Shown one piece after another: positions 24,504-33,763 of a stretch of DNA of 39,285 bases. A program made the position numbers and the translations under genes. The stretch spans positions 1 to 39,285 of the forward strand of contig JAVCDJ010000124.1 in assembly GCA_030765845.1 (NCBI GenBank). Direction: 5' to 3'. Position 1 is the stretch's first letter. Every line of letters begins with the position of its first letter. The notes below the pieces were generated by a model. It worked only from the letters and a program-made list of their open reading frames with translations, had not been told where the DNA came from and searched no databases. The DNA is from Candidatus Stygibacter australis (GTDB lineage Bacteria > Cloacimonadota > Cloacimonadia > Cloacimonadales > TCS61).

Positions 24504-25082
24504 ATGGAACTTACGGAAAGACAGCAGCAGATAGTAAATATCTCAATCGATCTGATCGCCGGTCAAGGTATCCAGAACCTCACTATCAAAAATATATCAA
24601 AAGAAGTCGGGTTTTCTGAACCAGCCATCTATCGTCACTTTGATTCCAAATATGATATTATCATGGCAATGCTCGATAGTTTCCAGGATATCTCACGCTT
24701 TGTGCTTACTGAAACTGAAAAGCAGGAACTCGATAGCATGGACAAAATAAAAAAATTCTTATTTGACCGCTATCAGAGATTTTCTGCCAACCCCTCAGCA
24801 GCCAAAGTAATGTTTGCTGAAGGTATCTTTAGAGACGATCCCCGCTATTCCCAAAAAATGCTGGATATCATGCACCAGCATGCCAGCACTATGCAGAATA
24901 TCATCCGCGAAGGACAGTTCAAAGGCGAATTGCGTGCCGATATTCCCGCCCGGGAAATGTTTCGTATCATCTTTGGTTCTCTGCGCCTGCTGATCAATCA
25001 ATGGTGTCTGGCAGACTGTAATTTTGACCTTAATCTGGAAGGTGAACTGCTTTGGAATGCGGTTAAGAAAATGATCACCTGA
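24504..25082 (+). CDS. TetR/AcrR-family transcriptional regulator
   Basis: A 192-residue regulator. The N-terminal helix-turn-helix reads 'IVNISIDLIAGQGIQNLTIKNISKEVGFSEPAIYRHFDSK' in pattern (residues about 10-49), the classic TetR DNA-binding domain. The remainder is an all-helical ligand/dimer domain. I start it at ATG 24504 (MELTERQ), because AGGAGG lies 6 nt upstream; a TTG at 24474 would start inside the operator. It most likely represses itself and the Fe-S/cupin/hcp genes 50 nt downstream, because both upstream regions carry the same palindrome. The inducer is unknown; a redox or nitrogen-oxide signal would fit the regulated genes. Confidence 0.9.
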   Translation: MELTERQQQIVNISIDLIAGQGIQNLTIKNISKEVGFSEPAIYRHFDSKYDIIMAMLDSFQDISRFVLTETEKQELDSMDKIKKFLFDRYQRFSANPSAAKVMFAEGIFRDDPRYSQKMLDIMHQHASTMQNIIREGQFKGELRADIPAREMFRIIFGSLRLLINQWCLADCNFDLNLEGELLWNAVKKMIT

Positions 25083-25104
25083 GTTATATTTTTTTATTTA
25101 TTAT

Positions 25105-25123
25105 GTTAGTGAATATTAACTAA
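25105..25123 (+). promoter_or_regulatory. Second TetR-type operator, ahead of the Fe-S/cupin/hcp genes
   Basis: GTTAGTGAATATTAACTAA is an almost perfect palindrome (TTAGTgAATATTaACTAA, one mismatched pair). It shares GTTAGTGAA-N3-TAACTA with the reverse strand of the site in the tetR promoter. It ends at the ribosome-binding sequence AAGGAGAG (25122-25129), just before the ATG at 25133. Repressor here would block transcription entry into the operon. Confidence 0.72.
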
Positions 25124-25132
25124 GGAGAGATA

Positions 25133-25948
25133 ATGAAAAGAGAGATTATTTATATTGATGAGAATAAATGCAATGGCTGCGGGAACTGTATTCCCGGCTG
25201 TCCAGAAGGAGCATTGCAGATAATTGACGGTAAAGCCAGACTGGTGAGTGACCTTTTTTGCGATGGACTGGGTGCCTGCATTGGTGATTGTCCACTGGGT
25301 GCTATTTCCGTAACTACTCGAGAAGCTGAGGCTTATGATGAGGCGATAGTGCTGGAAAATATCATCAAAGCCGGACCTAATACGATCAAGGCACATCTGA
25401 AACACCTGCGTGATCATGATCAGAAGGAATATTTTGAACAGGCTTTGGCAATTTTACTTCGCAAAGGCATGCCAATCCCCAAAATTAATGAGGATACCTG
25501 CCCTTCAGGAGGCTGTCCTTCTACTCAGACTCAGACTATTGACCGCATACCACCAAAGGTAGTAGAAAAAACTGTTGCTCAGCCGGAATTACAGACCTGG
25601 CCAGTTCAACTGCACTTGCTTAATGCATCTGCACCCTATCTGGAAAATGCTGACCTTTTGATAGCAGCTACCTGTGTTCCGTTTGCTTATCCTGATTTTC
25701 ACGCTAAATTTATTAAAGGACGGGTTCCTATCGTTTTGTGTCCCAAACTTGATAAAGATATAGATCAATATATAGAGAAACTGGCAATGATCTTTCAAAC
25801 CCACAAGATAAATTCCGTAACTATTGCCCGCATGGAAGTTCCCTGCTGCGGTGGTACAGAATTCATCATCCAGAAAGCGCTGGAGAAAGCTCAGAAATTT
25901 ATGATGGTAAAAGTAAATGTGATCTCAATCAAAGGAGAGATAATCTAA
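25133..25948 (+). CDS. 4Fe-4S ferredoxin-domain protein linked to hcp
   Basis: A 271-residue cytoplasmic protein. The N-terminal cluster motif is C13-x2-C16-x2-C19-x3-C23-P (NKCNGCGNCIPGCPEGAL). A second, shorter Cys motif follows, 'FCDGLGACIGDCPLGAI' (C43, C49, C53). After a helical linker come further cysteines ('DTCPSGGCPST') and a C-terminal region with 'AATCVPFAYPDFH' and 'VPCCGGTEFI'. Proteins of this design often neighbour hybrid-cluster protein in anaerobes and are thought to pass electrons to it. AAGGAGAG precedes the ATG, and the last base overlaps the cupin start (TAATG). The exact role is inferred from context. Confidence 0.82.
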   Translation: MKREIIYIDENKCNGCGNCIPGCPEGALQIIDGKARLVSDLFCDGLGACIGDCPLGAISVTTREAEAYDEAIVLENIIKAGPNTIKAHLKHLRDHDQKEYFEQALAILLRKGMPIPKINEDTCPSGGCPSTQTQTIDRIPPKVVEKTVAQPELQTWPVQLHLLNASAPYLENADLLIAATCVPFAYPDFHAKFIKGRVPIVLCPKLDKDIDQYIEKLAMIFQTHKINSVTIARMEVPCCGGTEFIIQKALEKAQKFMMVKVNVISIKGEII

Positions 25949-26301
25949 TGATTATTAATAATTATCACAATCTGCCTCAGGCAGCCAATCCCCATGGTAT
26001 CCAAAGCTTCAAACTGCATGACTCACAGTATGCCCAGATCATGCACCTGCTCCTGATGCCCGGAGAAGAACTAAAACCCCATATCACACCTGTAGATGTA
26101 ACCTTCTACGTTTTGGAAGGCAGACCTAATATCTTAGTAGGTGAGGAAAATATTCAGGTAGAAACCGATGATCTGGTGGAAAGTCCCAAAAATATCGTGC
26201 ACTGTATTTACAATAAGACGGAAGCAAATGTCCGGGTTCTGGTAATGAAGCTTCCCAAACCAAGTGCTGCTACAATTATACTTGATCCAAATAAAAAATA
26301 A
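25948..26301 (+). CDS. Small single-domain cupin
   Basis: A 117-residue cupin barrel: '[22 protein letters not shown]' matches motif 1 (G-x5-H-x-H-like, here with 'KPHITPVD') and '[22 protein letters not shown]' matches motif 2. The metal-binding pattern is partly altered: one His of motif 1 is Thr-Pro. So metal binding is likely but not certain. It is translationally coupled to the Fe-S gene (TAATG) and lies 14 nt before hcp. It may bind a small ligand or metal in the same stress response; no substrate can be read from the sequence. Confidence 0.75.
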   Translation: MIINNYHNLPQAANPHGIQSFKLHDSQYAQIMHLLLMPGEELKPHITPVDVTFYVLEGRPNILVGEENIQVETDDLVESPKNIVHCIYNKTEANVRVLVMKLPKPSAATIILDPNKK

Positions 26302-26315
26302 ATAAGGAGATTATT

Positions 26316-27977
26316 ATGAGTATGTTTTGTTTTCAATGTCAGGAAACTATCGGTAACAAAGGCTGTACAATTAACGGAGCTTGTGGGAAAAAGCAGGATG
26401 TTGCTAATCTGCAAGACCTTTTGATCTATTCACTGAAAGGATTAGCTATTTTCCGCGCTAAGATTCCACTCGCTATCAGGAAAAAATATGCTGAACCCTG
26501 TAATGAAATGGATAAGTTCATCGTAGAAAACCTTTTCTCTACTATCACTAATGCTAATTTTGACCACAATTACTTCATCAAGGCAATCAAAGAAACTATC
26601 AAAACACGTGATATTCTGAAGAGCAAAGTTGCTAAAATGGGTCTTAATGCCGGCAAATTTGCCACGCATGATGCTGCTAATTTCACAGTTACTGATGAAG
26701 ATATCGATGCCAAAGCTACTGCTGTAGGCATTCTCACAACTGAAAATGAAGATGTCCGTTCATTGCGTGAACTCAGTATCATTGGCGTGAAAGGTATGGC
26801 TGCTTATGCAGACCACGCTATCCGCTTAGGCAAAGAGATCAAAGAAATCGTCATATTCATCGAAAAGGCACTCATCTCTACTTTAGATGACAGCTTAAGT
26901 GTGGATGAACTGATCGCTCTGGTAATGGAAACCGGAAAGTATTCTGTAGATGCCATGGCTGTATTAGATGCTGCCAATACTGAAACTTATGGTCACCCGG
27001 AACTCACTAATGTTAATATTGGAGTACGTAAAAATCCTGCTATCCTGATTTCCGGTCATGATCTTAAGGACATGGAAGAATTACTTGAGCAGACTAAAGG
27101 TACTGGCGTAGATATCTATACTCACGGCGAAATGCTGCCAGCCAATTATTATCCTGCCTTCAAGAAATACGATAATTTTGTAGGAAATTATGGAAATTCC
27201 TGGTGGTTGCAGGGTGAAGAATTTGAAAAGTTCAATGGTGCGATCATCCTGACTACAAACTGCTTAGTAACCCCGAAGAATTCTTATAAAGACCGCATAT
27301 TTACCACCAATAATGTTGGTTTTGACGGCGTGAAACACATTGCTGCTGCAGAAAAAGGACAGGCAAAAGACTTCTCTGCTGTTATCGCTCTGGCAAAAAC
27401 CTTACCAGCACCTACGGAAATTGAAACCGGTAGTATAGTTGGCGGATTTGCTCATAATCAGGTATTGGCTCTGGCTGATAAAGTGGTAGCAGCCGTAAAA
27501 TCTGGTGCTATCAAGAAGTTTGTAGTAATGGCTGGCTGCGATGGACGCCATAAAAGCAGAAACTATTATACAGATTTTGCTGAAGCTTTACCCAAAGATA
27601 CTGTGATCCTCACTGCCGGCTGCGCCAAGTTCCGCTATAATAAACTGAACCTGGGTGACATCGGTGGCATCCCGCGCGTTCTGGATGCTGGTCAGTGTAA
27701 TGACAGCTATTCTCTGGCACTAATTGCCCTCAAGCTCAAAGAAGTCTTTGGACTGGACGACATCAATGACCTGCCCATAGTCTATAACATCGCCTGGTAT
27801 GAACAAAAAGCCGTCACAGTACTGCTTGCCCTCTTATATTTAGGAGTAAAGAATATCCATCTGGGACCAACTTTACCAGCTTTCCTTTCACCTACAGTTG
27901 TAGATGTATTAGTTAAAAACTTCAATATCGCCCCTATCACCAATGTGGAAGACGACATCAAATCCATGATAGGATAA
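26316..27977 (+). CDS. hcp: Hybrid-cluster protein (hydroxylamine/NO reductase), class I
   Basis: A 553-residue prismane protein. The N-terminal [4Fe-4S] motif is C5-x2-C8-x8-C17-x5-C23 ([21 protein letters not shown]), the spacing of class I Hcp of strict anaerobes. Hybrid-cluster ligand regions are visible: '[15 protein letters not shown]', '[11 protein letters not shown]', '[20 protein letters not shown]', '[14 protein letters not shown]', '[12 protein letters not shown]' and '[12 protein letters not shown]'. Hcp detoxifies NO or hydroxylamine and takes part in S-nitrosylation chemistry. AAGGAG lies before the ATG. It is the last gene of the operon and is followed by a strong hairpin terminator at 27989. 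Confidence 0.95.
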   Translation: MSMFCFQCQETIGNKGCTINGACGKKQDVANLQDLLIYSLKGLAIFRAKIPLAIRKKYAEPCNEMDKFIVENLFSTITNANFDHNYFIKAIKETIKTRDILKSKVAKMGLNAGKFATHDAANFTVTDEDIDAKATAVGILTTENEDVRSLRELSIIGVKGMAAYADHAIRLGKEIKEIVIFIEKALISTLDDSLSVDELIALVMETGKYSVDAMAVLDAANTETYGHPELTNVNIGVRKNPAILISGHDLKDMEELLEQTKGTGVDIYTHGEMLPANYYPAFKKYDNFVGNYGNSWWLQGEEFEKFNGAIILTTNCLVTPKNSYKDRIFTTNNVGFDGVKHIAAAEKGQAKDFSAVIALAKTLPAPTEIETGSIVGGFAHNQVLALADKVVAAVKSGAIKKFVVMAGCDGRHKSRNYYTDFAEALPKDTVILTAGCAKFRYNKLNLGDIGGIPRVLDAGQCNDSYSLALIALKLKEVFGLDDINDLPIVYNIAWYEQKAVTVLLALLYLGVKNIHLGPTLPAFLSPTVVDVLVKNFNIAPITNVEDDIKSMIG

Positions 27978-27988
27978 ATAAGATAACC

Positions 27989-28023
27989 ATGGGCTTCCAA
28001 GGTAACAAGCTTTGGAAGCCCAT
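27989..28023 (+). terminator. Terminator after hcp
   Basis: ATGGGCTTCCAA (27989-28000) and TTGGAAGCCCAT (28012-28023) form a perfect 12-bp stem with an 11-nt loop, 12 nt after the hcp stop. A modest T-rich tail (TACTATTTTC) follows. Confidence 0.75.
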
Positions 28024-28035
28024 TACTATTTTCAA

Positions 28036-28066
28036 TTAGTATCTGCTTGAGATCAGCAGATACTAA
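28036..28066. other. Second perfect hairpin downstream of hcp
   Basis: TTAGTATCTGCT (28036-28047) and AGCAGATACTAA (28055-28066) form a 12-bp stem with loop TGAGATC, only 12 nt after the hcp terminator. There is no T tract on the plus strand; on the minus strand TTGAAAATAG follows. It could be a backup 3' structure, a minus-strand terminator or an operator-like dyad. Confidence 0.5.
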
Positions 28067-28498
28067 AGATAACAATCACATTCAATTGAAGAAAAACTTT
28101 CAGAAATGACTAAACTAATGTTATCAATCAAAGCCATAACTATCAAAATTTTAAACTCAAGCCACAGGGAACCAACAGGGAGGGTGCAGGGGGGGTCAAC
28201 CTGATACTGTTAGAAAGACATAATTCTTTTATTTATAAAAGTTTAGATGTAATATTGTAAGAAAATTTCCCGGTTTTTTAATTTAAAAGTATTTATGAGA
28301 TTTAAATAGTTTTATTTCAAAACGAACAATAGATTATTTATCAAAGAATATAGCTTTTCATTTAATAAATTCTGGTTGTGCCCCTGCCCGGTCTTAAGTC
28401 CCCGATACATCGGGGCAGGCGTTTCCGGGAATACCGTCCTAACCCAATACCTTTTTTGTGTAGATTTTCAGGCTTTATTACTGGTTATAGTAAAAAAA

Positions 28499-28608
28499 GT
28501 CTTGACTAACAAAAGGACATTTCCTGCTTTAATATTAGAAATATTAAGCAGGAGTCCTATGAAAAGAAGGAGATTCTTAGACCTTGACAGGGAGGGGTTT
28601 TCAATAGG
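28499..28608 (+). promoter_or_regulatory. Conserved structured leader element, copy A
   Basis: This 110-nt block is 95/110 identical, without gaps, to 33764-33873. Both lie 117 +/- 1 nt before the ATG of a C25-like gene. It begins GTCTTGACTAA. A hairpin has an outer stem AGGAC/GTCCT (28514-28518 and 28554-28558) and an inner stem CCTGCTTTAATATT/AATATTAAGCAGG (28523-28536 and 28540-28552, one bulged T). Differences in copy B mostly keep pairing in the outer and lower stem (A-U to G-U, G-C to G-U, C-G to U-G). The 3' arm contains AGGAG, the ribosome-binding site of a 20-codon frame. It may be a cis-regulatory RNA controlling the secreted protein. Confidence 0.65.
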
Positions 28609-28621
28609 TGGTATGCCTTAA
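28559..28621 (+). CDS. Possible 20-residue leader peptide A
   Basis: ATG 28559 follows AGGAG by 5 nt and encodes MKRRRFLDLDREGFSIGGMP. Copy B encodes the same core, MKxRxFLDLxxEGFSIG. The changed codons between copies all alter the amino acid, usually at codon position 1 or 2, so the pair gives no sign of selection on the peptide. The frame may be incidental to an RNA element. Confidence 0.3.
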   Translation: MKRRRFLDLDREGFSIGGMP

Positions 28622-28725
28622 GGCTAATAAGTATTCAACTATCATATCGTTACTAGAACTGGGGAAGTCCCCAAAAATAAATATGCGCACAAGAATGAAA
28701 AAATATTTTTAAGAAGGATGTAAAA

Positions 28726-31700
28726 ATGAAAAAAAAATTGTTTTTAATTTTTTTACTTATGGCATTCACCGTTTTGACAGCAGCGTGGGTAGAAATCCAA
28801 AGTAATCAATCAACAGAGCTTTATACCTGTGACCAGCAAAGTCGTAGTGCGGCGTCAATTGAATTTAATTTAGATGGTTATGAAGTAGAAACTAAAACTT
28901 ATGATGGGATTGATTATACCTATATAACTTATCCAGAATCCAGTGACCTGCTTGAGACGGGATATCCAGATGTTCCTGTATTTACCAGGGCATTGATAAT
29001 CCCAGATCAGGGTACACCGGAGCTGAGAATTGTAAGTTTCGAAAAGACAGTGATCAATGACGTGATAATCTATCCGGAAGAAGAGATGCATCATGATGGC
29101 GAGGGGAATGTAGATAGATTTGCAATCAATGAAGAATTTTATGGAAGCAGGGGAGTATTTCCTGAAACTATTGCCTGGGCAGGTGAGCCGGCAATCATGC
29201 GAGATTATCGTCTTGTACCGATAACCTTCTGTCCTTTCCAGTATAATGCAGGCGACCGCAGTTTAACGATATACAGCAATCTAGTAGTAGAAGTGGAAAC
29301 CAAGGGCAGAGGCGGAATCAATGCCAAGACCAGAAGTGGTAAAATATCACGTAGTTTTGAGGGCATGTATAAAGCAAATACGTTGAATTATGATCAGGTG
29401 GCAATACGTGATGATTATCAGGTGCCAACATTGTTATATATCTGCAATGATAATGATGATGTACTCGAAAATCTTGATTACCTGGTTGAGTGGAGAATTC
29501 AGAAGGGATACCAGGTAACAGTAGCCACTACAACCCAGACCGGAACAACCACGAATTCCATCAAGAATTATATCCAGAATGCTTATGATAACTGGGATAC
29601 CCCGCCAGATTATGTAACAATTATTGGAGATAGCGGCGGTACATTTTCAATCCCAACCTGGTATTCATCAGGTGGTGAAGGAGATCATGCATACAGCCAG
29701 TTAGAAGGAAATGATATATTAGGCGATCTGATATTAGGCAGGATCACATTTAGCACCATTGGAACATTCCAGGTGCAGCTTAATAAAATATTACATTATG
29801 AGCAGGACCCATATATGGGCGATACATCATGGTATAGCCGGGCATTATTGACAGGTGATCCAGCTCATTCGGGATATTCTACCATAACAGCATGTCAGGC
29901 AACTAAGGAATTGATGCTTGATTATCCGGGTAATTTCTGGGGTGATGATAATTTTGTGGAAGTATATGCTCCAAACTTTGCTTCTCAGATGAACAATGCG
30001 ATAAATCTGGGAGTTTCATATTTTGGTTATCGCGGTTATCTCTATATGTCAGGCTGGGATCCTGGCAATACCACTAATGGTTATATGATGCCATTTGCTG
30101 TAATACCGACTTGTGGTTCAAACGATTGGGATAATGGATTAGGCACTGCAGAGCAATTTGCCCAGATGGGAAGTTTAACATTACCTAGTGGAGGAATTGG
30201 AGCAGTTGGAACAGCGACTTGGGGAACTCATACCCCTTTCAACAATGCTTTTGCTTTGGGAACCTGGGGTGGAATCTTCCGTGATGACATCTTCAGCATG
30301 GGTGGAGCAATTTTACAGGGAAAATATTATTTATGGTTAACTTTCCCGCAGAACCCCGGCAATAATGTGGATAAATTCTCAGTCTTGAATACTCTGATGG
30401 GTGAAGCCGCTGTGGACTTGTGGACAGGGGTTCCTCAGACAATTAGTGCTATATATGATGAAGTAATCCCTGAAGGCGCTAATTATTATCAGGTAGCCGT
30501 ATTGGACTCAATTGGTAATCCGGCAGAAGGTGCCTGGGTGACCTTGACATCAGAAGATTTGGAATTTAAAGCAACCGAGTTCTGCAATACCAGTGGAACA
30601 GTGCTGCTTGATTTGGAAGGTGCAGCCAATGGGGATTATACTTTAGTAGTAACCAAGCATGATCATATTCCAATTATTGAAGATGTATCAATTGAGCAAG
30701 TGGATTATTTTGTTGATATCAGTGAAGTAAGTTATGATGATGCAGCCGGAAACGGTAATGGCATGGTAAATCCTGATGAATCGATAGATATCATGCTCAC
30801 TTTGGAAAACACTGGAAATATGGCATTAAGTGGCGTTACAGCCAGTGTGGAATGCAATAATGACCAGATAACCATAATTGGTGATGAAATCAGTTTTGGT
30901 GATATTGCAGCCGGCGGAACAGCCAGTTCTACCACAGGTTTTGAGATAGAGACAGCCGCAACTATTCAAGGTGGCGTGGATGTAAGAATGGATATCACAA
31001 TCACAGATAGTGATGATAATGAATGGGATACCTGGCTGATAGTTCCAATCGAAGCACCCAGTCTTTATGCCAGTGCTTATACAATAGCCGGAAATGGCAT
31101 AATTGATCCAGGTGAGACAGAAGACATCTATTTCACGTTGACCAATAATGGTAATATGACAGCCAGTAATGTAGATGGTCTGCTTAGTTGCAATAATCAA
31201 CGCATTACTATTACGGATGATACTGGCAATTTTGGCAATATATCAGGTGGCGGCAGTGGAAATAATTCTACGAACCGGTTTACGATAACTGCCAGCAATG
31301 CAATTTTGCCAGGGACTTATATTCCATTTATTATTCATCTCACTAATGCCGATGGATATGATGGATTTGTGACCATGAATGTTCCGATTGGTGAAGCAGA
31401 TGAAACTGATCCTTTTGGACCGGATGAATATGGTTACTGGTGTTATGATGATGGCGATGTGGATTATGATAAATGCCCTGATTATGACTGGGTGGAAATA
31501 GATCCTAACTTTGATGGAGATGGAGAAGCTTTTGACTGGGTAAATGATGTTGACACAGGTCATGGTGCTGGCGAGGGAATATATTCTAATCTGGAACTTC
31601 CCGATGATTTCTCATTTACATTTTACGGTGAAGAATATGATGAAATCACGGTTTGTACTAATGGCTGGATTGCTCCCGGCTACCACGAAACCGGAAACTT

Positions 31701-33516
31701 TATGAACTATCAGATACCAGGACCACAGGGACCAAGCCCGATGATCGCTATTTTCTGGGATGATCTGGCAGCTTATGATAATGAATTATTCTGGTATTAT
31801 GATGATGACCTGCATTATCTGGTAATAGAATGGTCTGACATTGTTAATGGAGATACAGGTTCAAGTGATACATTTGAAATTATCCTTTATGATCCAATCT
31901 TTTATCCCACCACTACAGGTGACAGCGAGATAAAATTTCAGTATCTGGAAGTGAATAATGATAATGTTGGACAGTATCCCAGTAATCATGGTCAGTATGC
32001 CACAGTAGGTCTGGAAAATGAAGATTCTATGATTGGCTTGCAATATACTTTTAATAATACTTATCCTGAGGCTTGTAAGACTTTGCAGGATGAGATGGCA
32101 ATCCTTTTTACTCCTCCTCCAATCCCACCAGATGGACCTTTCCTGAGCGTTAATAATTACTATGTATATTCAGGGGATGATGTCTTTATCGAAGCAGGAG
32201 AAACTGCTGTGCTTTCCATGGTACTGGAGAATATGGGTGGAGATTCTGCCAGTAATATTAATGTAGAAATTTCTATAAATGATCCCTATGTGACTGTGAT
32301 AGAAAATAGTGGCAGTTATGGCATGATAGCACCTAATGGTTTTGGAACCCTGGAAGATGAATTTACTTTTGAAGTATCAGCCAGTGTTCCAGATTTCTAT
32401 GTATTCTATTTAGAAGCGATAATAAGCTGTGATGAAGACAGTTGGAACTGGATGCTTCCATTCACAGCGTATCTGCCTAATACCTTTGATGTAGATCAGG
32501 ACAGCATTCATTTTGAGATGATACCGCTATCAACAGACAGTGAAACCTTTACCCTGAGCAATATTGGTGACCTGCCGGTTAATTTTTATGTGCGAACAGA
32601 TGAGACAACACCTATGCAGCGTGATGTAACTGGTTCTGTGATCACCTGTGACACAGATTCCTTTACACCAGGTGAAGAAGTAACCTGGACATTTAACGTA
32701 TATAATGCAGCTTCAGATAATGAATGGGTTTCTGATGTATGGCTGGATTTCCCGCTGGGAGTAACTGTGCTGGATGCCAGTGATGTGGTTGGCGGTTCCG
32801 GTGGTGATATGATCTGGGATAATACTACTGGTGCCGGACAGCGAGTAAACTGGCACGGTTTGACAGGTAATGACTGGGGAGTTCTTCACAATGGTGAAAT
32901 AGGCGTATGGGAAGTAGATGTGCTGCTCAGCACAGAATTTGCCGGTGATATGTCATTTGGCTGGGAAGTTGGCGGAGATGGATATGGAGAAGAGCCTCAT
33001 AACGTAACTGGCGAAATCTATATGCTGTATCCTTTGAGATGGATAAATCTGGATACTTCATCAGGCACATTAGAAGATGGTGATAATCAGGAAATAATCA
33101 TTAATTTTGATACTAATGATGTGGAAATTGGTACTCATTCCTGCGATATCGTGATCACCTGTGATAGCTGGGATACCAAAATAGTGAACGTAGTATTAGA
33201 AGTGGCTGCTGATGAAACTGAAGTGGAAGAACTGCCAGAAGCAGTTACGCTGAATGGCAATTATCCTAATCCCTTCAATCCCGAAACAGAGATCATGTTC
33301 CAATTGCCGGATAATACTGATATCAGCCTTTCAGTTTATAACCTGAAAGGACAGCTTGTGAGAACACTGGTGGACAGTTATCTGCCGGGTGGATCACATT
33401 CAATTATCTGGGATGGAAAGGCTAATAATGGCGAAATGGTGGGTAGTGGAGTTTATTTCTATAAACTGACTGCTGGAGAAACCAGTGAAACCAGAAAAAT
33501 GATCTTACTAAAATAA
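28726..33516 (+). CDS. Secreted gingipain-like (C25) protein with T9SS tail, copy 1
   Basis: A 1,596-residue protein. Signal peptide MKKKLFLIFLLMAFTVLTAA. Propeptide-like region about 20-225 ('GYPDVPVFTRALIIPD'). C25-like peptidase domain about 230-560, with Cys463 in 'IPTCGSNDW' and the closing 'LMGEAAVDLW'. Where gingipains have the catalytic His in 'GHG', this has R436 in 'YFGYRGYLYMSGW'. Then an Ig-like domain (about 565-660), CARDB/COG1470-like repeats ('GNGMVNPDESIDI' near 675, 'GNGIIDPGETEDI' near 790), a beta-sandwich domain about 890-1130, more Ig-like domains, and a FlgD-like C-terminal sorting tail starting 'NGNYPNPFNPETEI' near 1510. It would be exported by Sec and then the type IX system to the surface. 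AAGGAT precedes the ATG. Activity is uncertain because of the His-to-Arg change; H502 in 'THTPFNN' is conserved between copies. Confidence 0.88.
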   Translation: MKKKLFLIFLLMAFTVLTAAWVEIQSNQSTELYTCDQQSRSAASIEFNLDGYEVETKTYDGIDYTYITYPESSDLLETGYPDVPVFTRALIIPDQGTPELRIVSFEKTVINDVIIYPEEEMHHDGEGNVDRFAINEEFYGSRGVFPETIAWAGEPAIMRDYRLVPITFCPFQYNAGDRSLTIYSNLVVEVETKGRGGINAKTRSGKISRSFEGMYKANTLNYDQVAIRDDYQVPTLLYICNDNDDVLENLDYLVEWRIQKGYQVTVATTTQTGTTTNSIKNYIQNAYDNWDTPPDYVTIIGDSGGTFSIPTWYSSGGEGDHAYSQLEGNDILGDLILGRITFSTIGTFQVQLNKILHYEQDPYMGDTSWYSRALLTGDPAHSGYSTITACQATKELMLDYPGNFWGDDNFVEVYAPNFASQMNNAINLGVSYFGYRGYLYMSGWDPGNTTNGYMMPFAVIPTCGSNDWDNGLGTAEQFAQMGSLTLPSGGIGAVGTATWGTHTPFNNAFALGTWGGIFRDDIFSMGGAILQGKYYLWLTFPQNPGNNVDKFSVLNTLMGEAAVDLWTGVPQTISAIYDEVIPEGANYYQVAVLDSIGNPAEGAWVTLTSEDLEFKATEFCNTSGTVLLDLEGAANGDYTLVVTKHDHIPIIEDVSIEQVDYFVDISEVSYDDAAGNGNGMVNPDESIDIMLTLENTGNMALSGVTASVECNNDQITIIGDEISFGDIAAGGTASSTTGFEIETAATIQGGVDVRMDITITDSDDNEWDTWLIVPIEAPSLYASAYTIAGNGIIDPGETEDIYFTLTNNGNMTASNVDGLLSCNNQRITITDDTGNFGNISGGGSGNNSTNRFTITASNAILPGTYIPFIIHLTNADGYDGFVTMNVPIGEADETDPFGPDEYGYWCYDDGDVDYDKCPDYDWVEIDPNFDGDGEAFDWVNDVDTGHGAGEGIYSNLELPDDFSFTFYGEEYDEITVCTNGWIAPGYHETGNFMNYQIPGPQGPSPMIAIFWDDLAAYDNELFWYYDDDLHYLVIEWSDIVNGDTGSSDTFEIILYDPIFYPTTTGDSEIKFQYLEVNNDNVGQYPSNHGQYATVGLENEDSMIGLQYTFNNTYPEACKTLQDEMAILFTPPPIPPDGPFLSVNNYYVYSGDDVFIEAGETAVLSMVLENMGGDSASNINVEISINDPYVTVIENSGSYGMIAPNGFGTLEDEFTFEVSASVPDFYVFYLEAIISCDEDSWNWMLPFTAYLPNTFDVDQDSIHFEMIPLSTDSETFTLSNIGDLPVNFYVRTDETTPMQRDVTGSVITCDTDSFTPGEEVTWTFNVYNAASDNEWVSDVWLDFPLGVTVLDASDVVGGSGGDMIWDNTTGAGQRVNWHGLTGNDWGVLHNGEIGVWEVDVLLSTEFAGDMSFGWEVGGDGYGEEPHNVTGEIYMLYPLRWINLDTSSGTLEDGDNQEIIINFDTNDVEIGTHSCDIVITCDSWDTKIVNVVLEVAADETEVEELPEAVTLNGNYPNPFNPETEIMFQLPDNTDISLSVYNLKGQLVRTLVDSYLPGGSHSIIWDGKANNGEMVGSGVYFYKLTAGETSETRKMILLK

Positions 33517-33535
33517 ACTGAATAACTTTTGATAT

Positions 33536-33569
33536 AAAAATCCCCGTTTTCTTTAACGGGGATTTTTTT
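33536..33569 (+). terminator. Terminator after C25-like copy 1
   Basis: AAAAATCCCCGTT (33536-33548) and AACGGGGATTTTT (33555-33567) form a 13-bp stem with loop TTCTTT and a T7 tail. It is a textbook rho-independent terminator starting 20 nt after the stop codon, so copy 2 needs its own promoter. Confidence 0.92.
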
Positions 33570-33763
33570 GTCATATTTTCATTATATTGTCAGTAGTAAA
33601 CAGCTCCTCTGATGCAAATCTGTATTAGGCATATTATCTGGGAATATTTGTCTGGTTGACAGGATTTATATTTTAAGTTACAGGTGATAAACAATTAAAA
33701 GCATTTATCAGTAATCCTGCCAATAGTAAAACAACCAGAAAGTGGAGTATAAAGATTAAAAAT

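Larger units (their letters stand above)
28067..28725. other. Intergenic region ahead of the first C25-like gene
   Basis: About 660 nt without a convincing gene. From 28067 to 28375 it is AT-rich with no structure I can name. At 28383-28420 lies a GC-rich nested palindrome (CCCCGAT-AC-ATCGGGG at 28400-28415, flanked by CCTGCCC/GGGCAGG). The 110-nt leader element follows at 28499-28608. The remaining 117 nt up to the ATG contain a small GGGG-AAGT-CCCC hairpin near 28657 and the ribosome-binding site AAGGAT. Confidence 0.55.

Noticed and set aside
28376-28621. An 81-codon frame ahead of the first C25-like gene.
   Set aside because: It starts inside a GC-rich palindrome without a ribosome-binding site. 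Only its last 20 codons, which have their own start and AGGAG, match the second leader copy.
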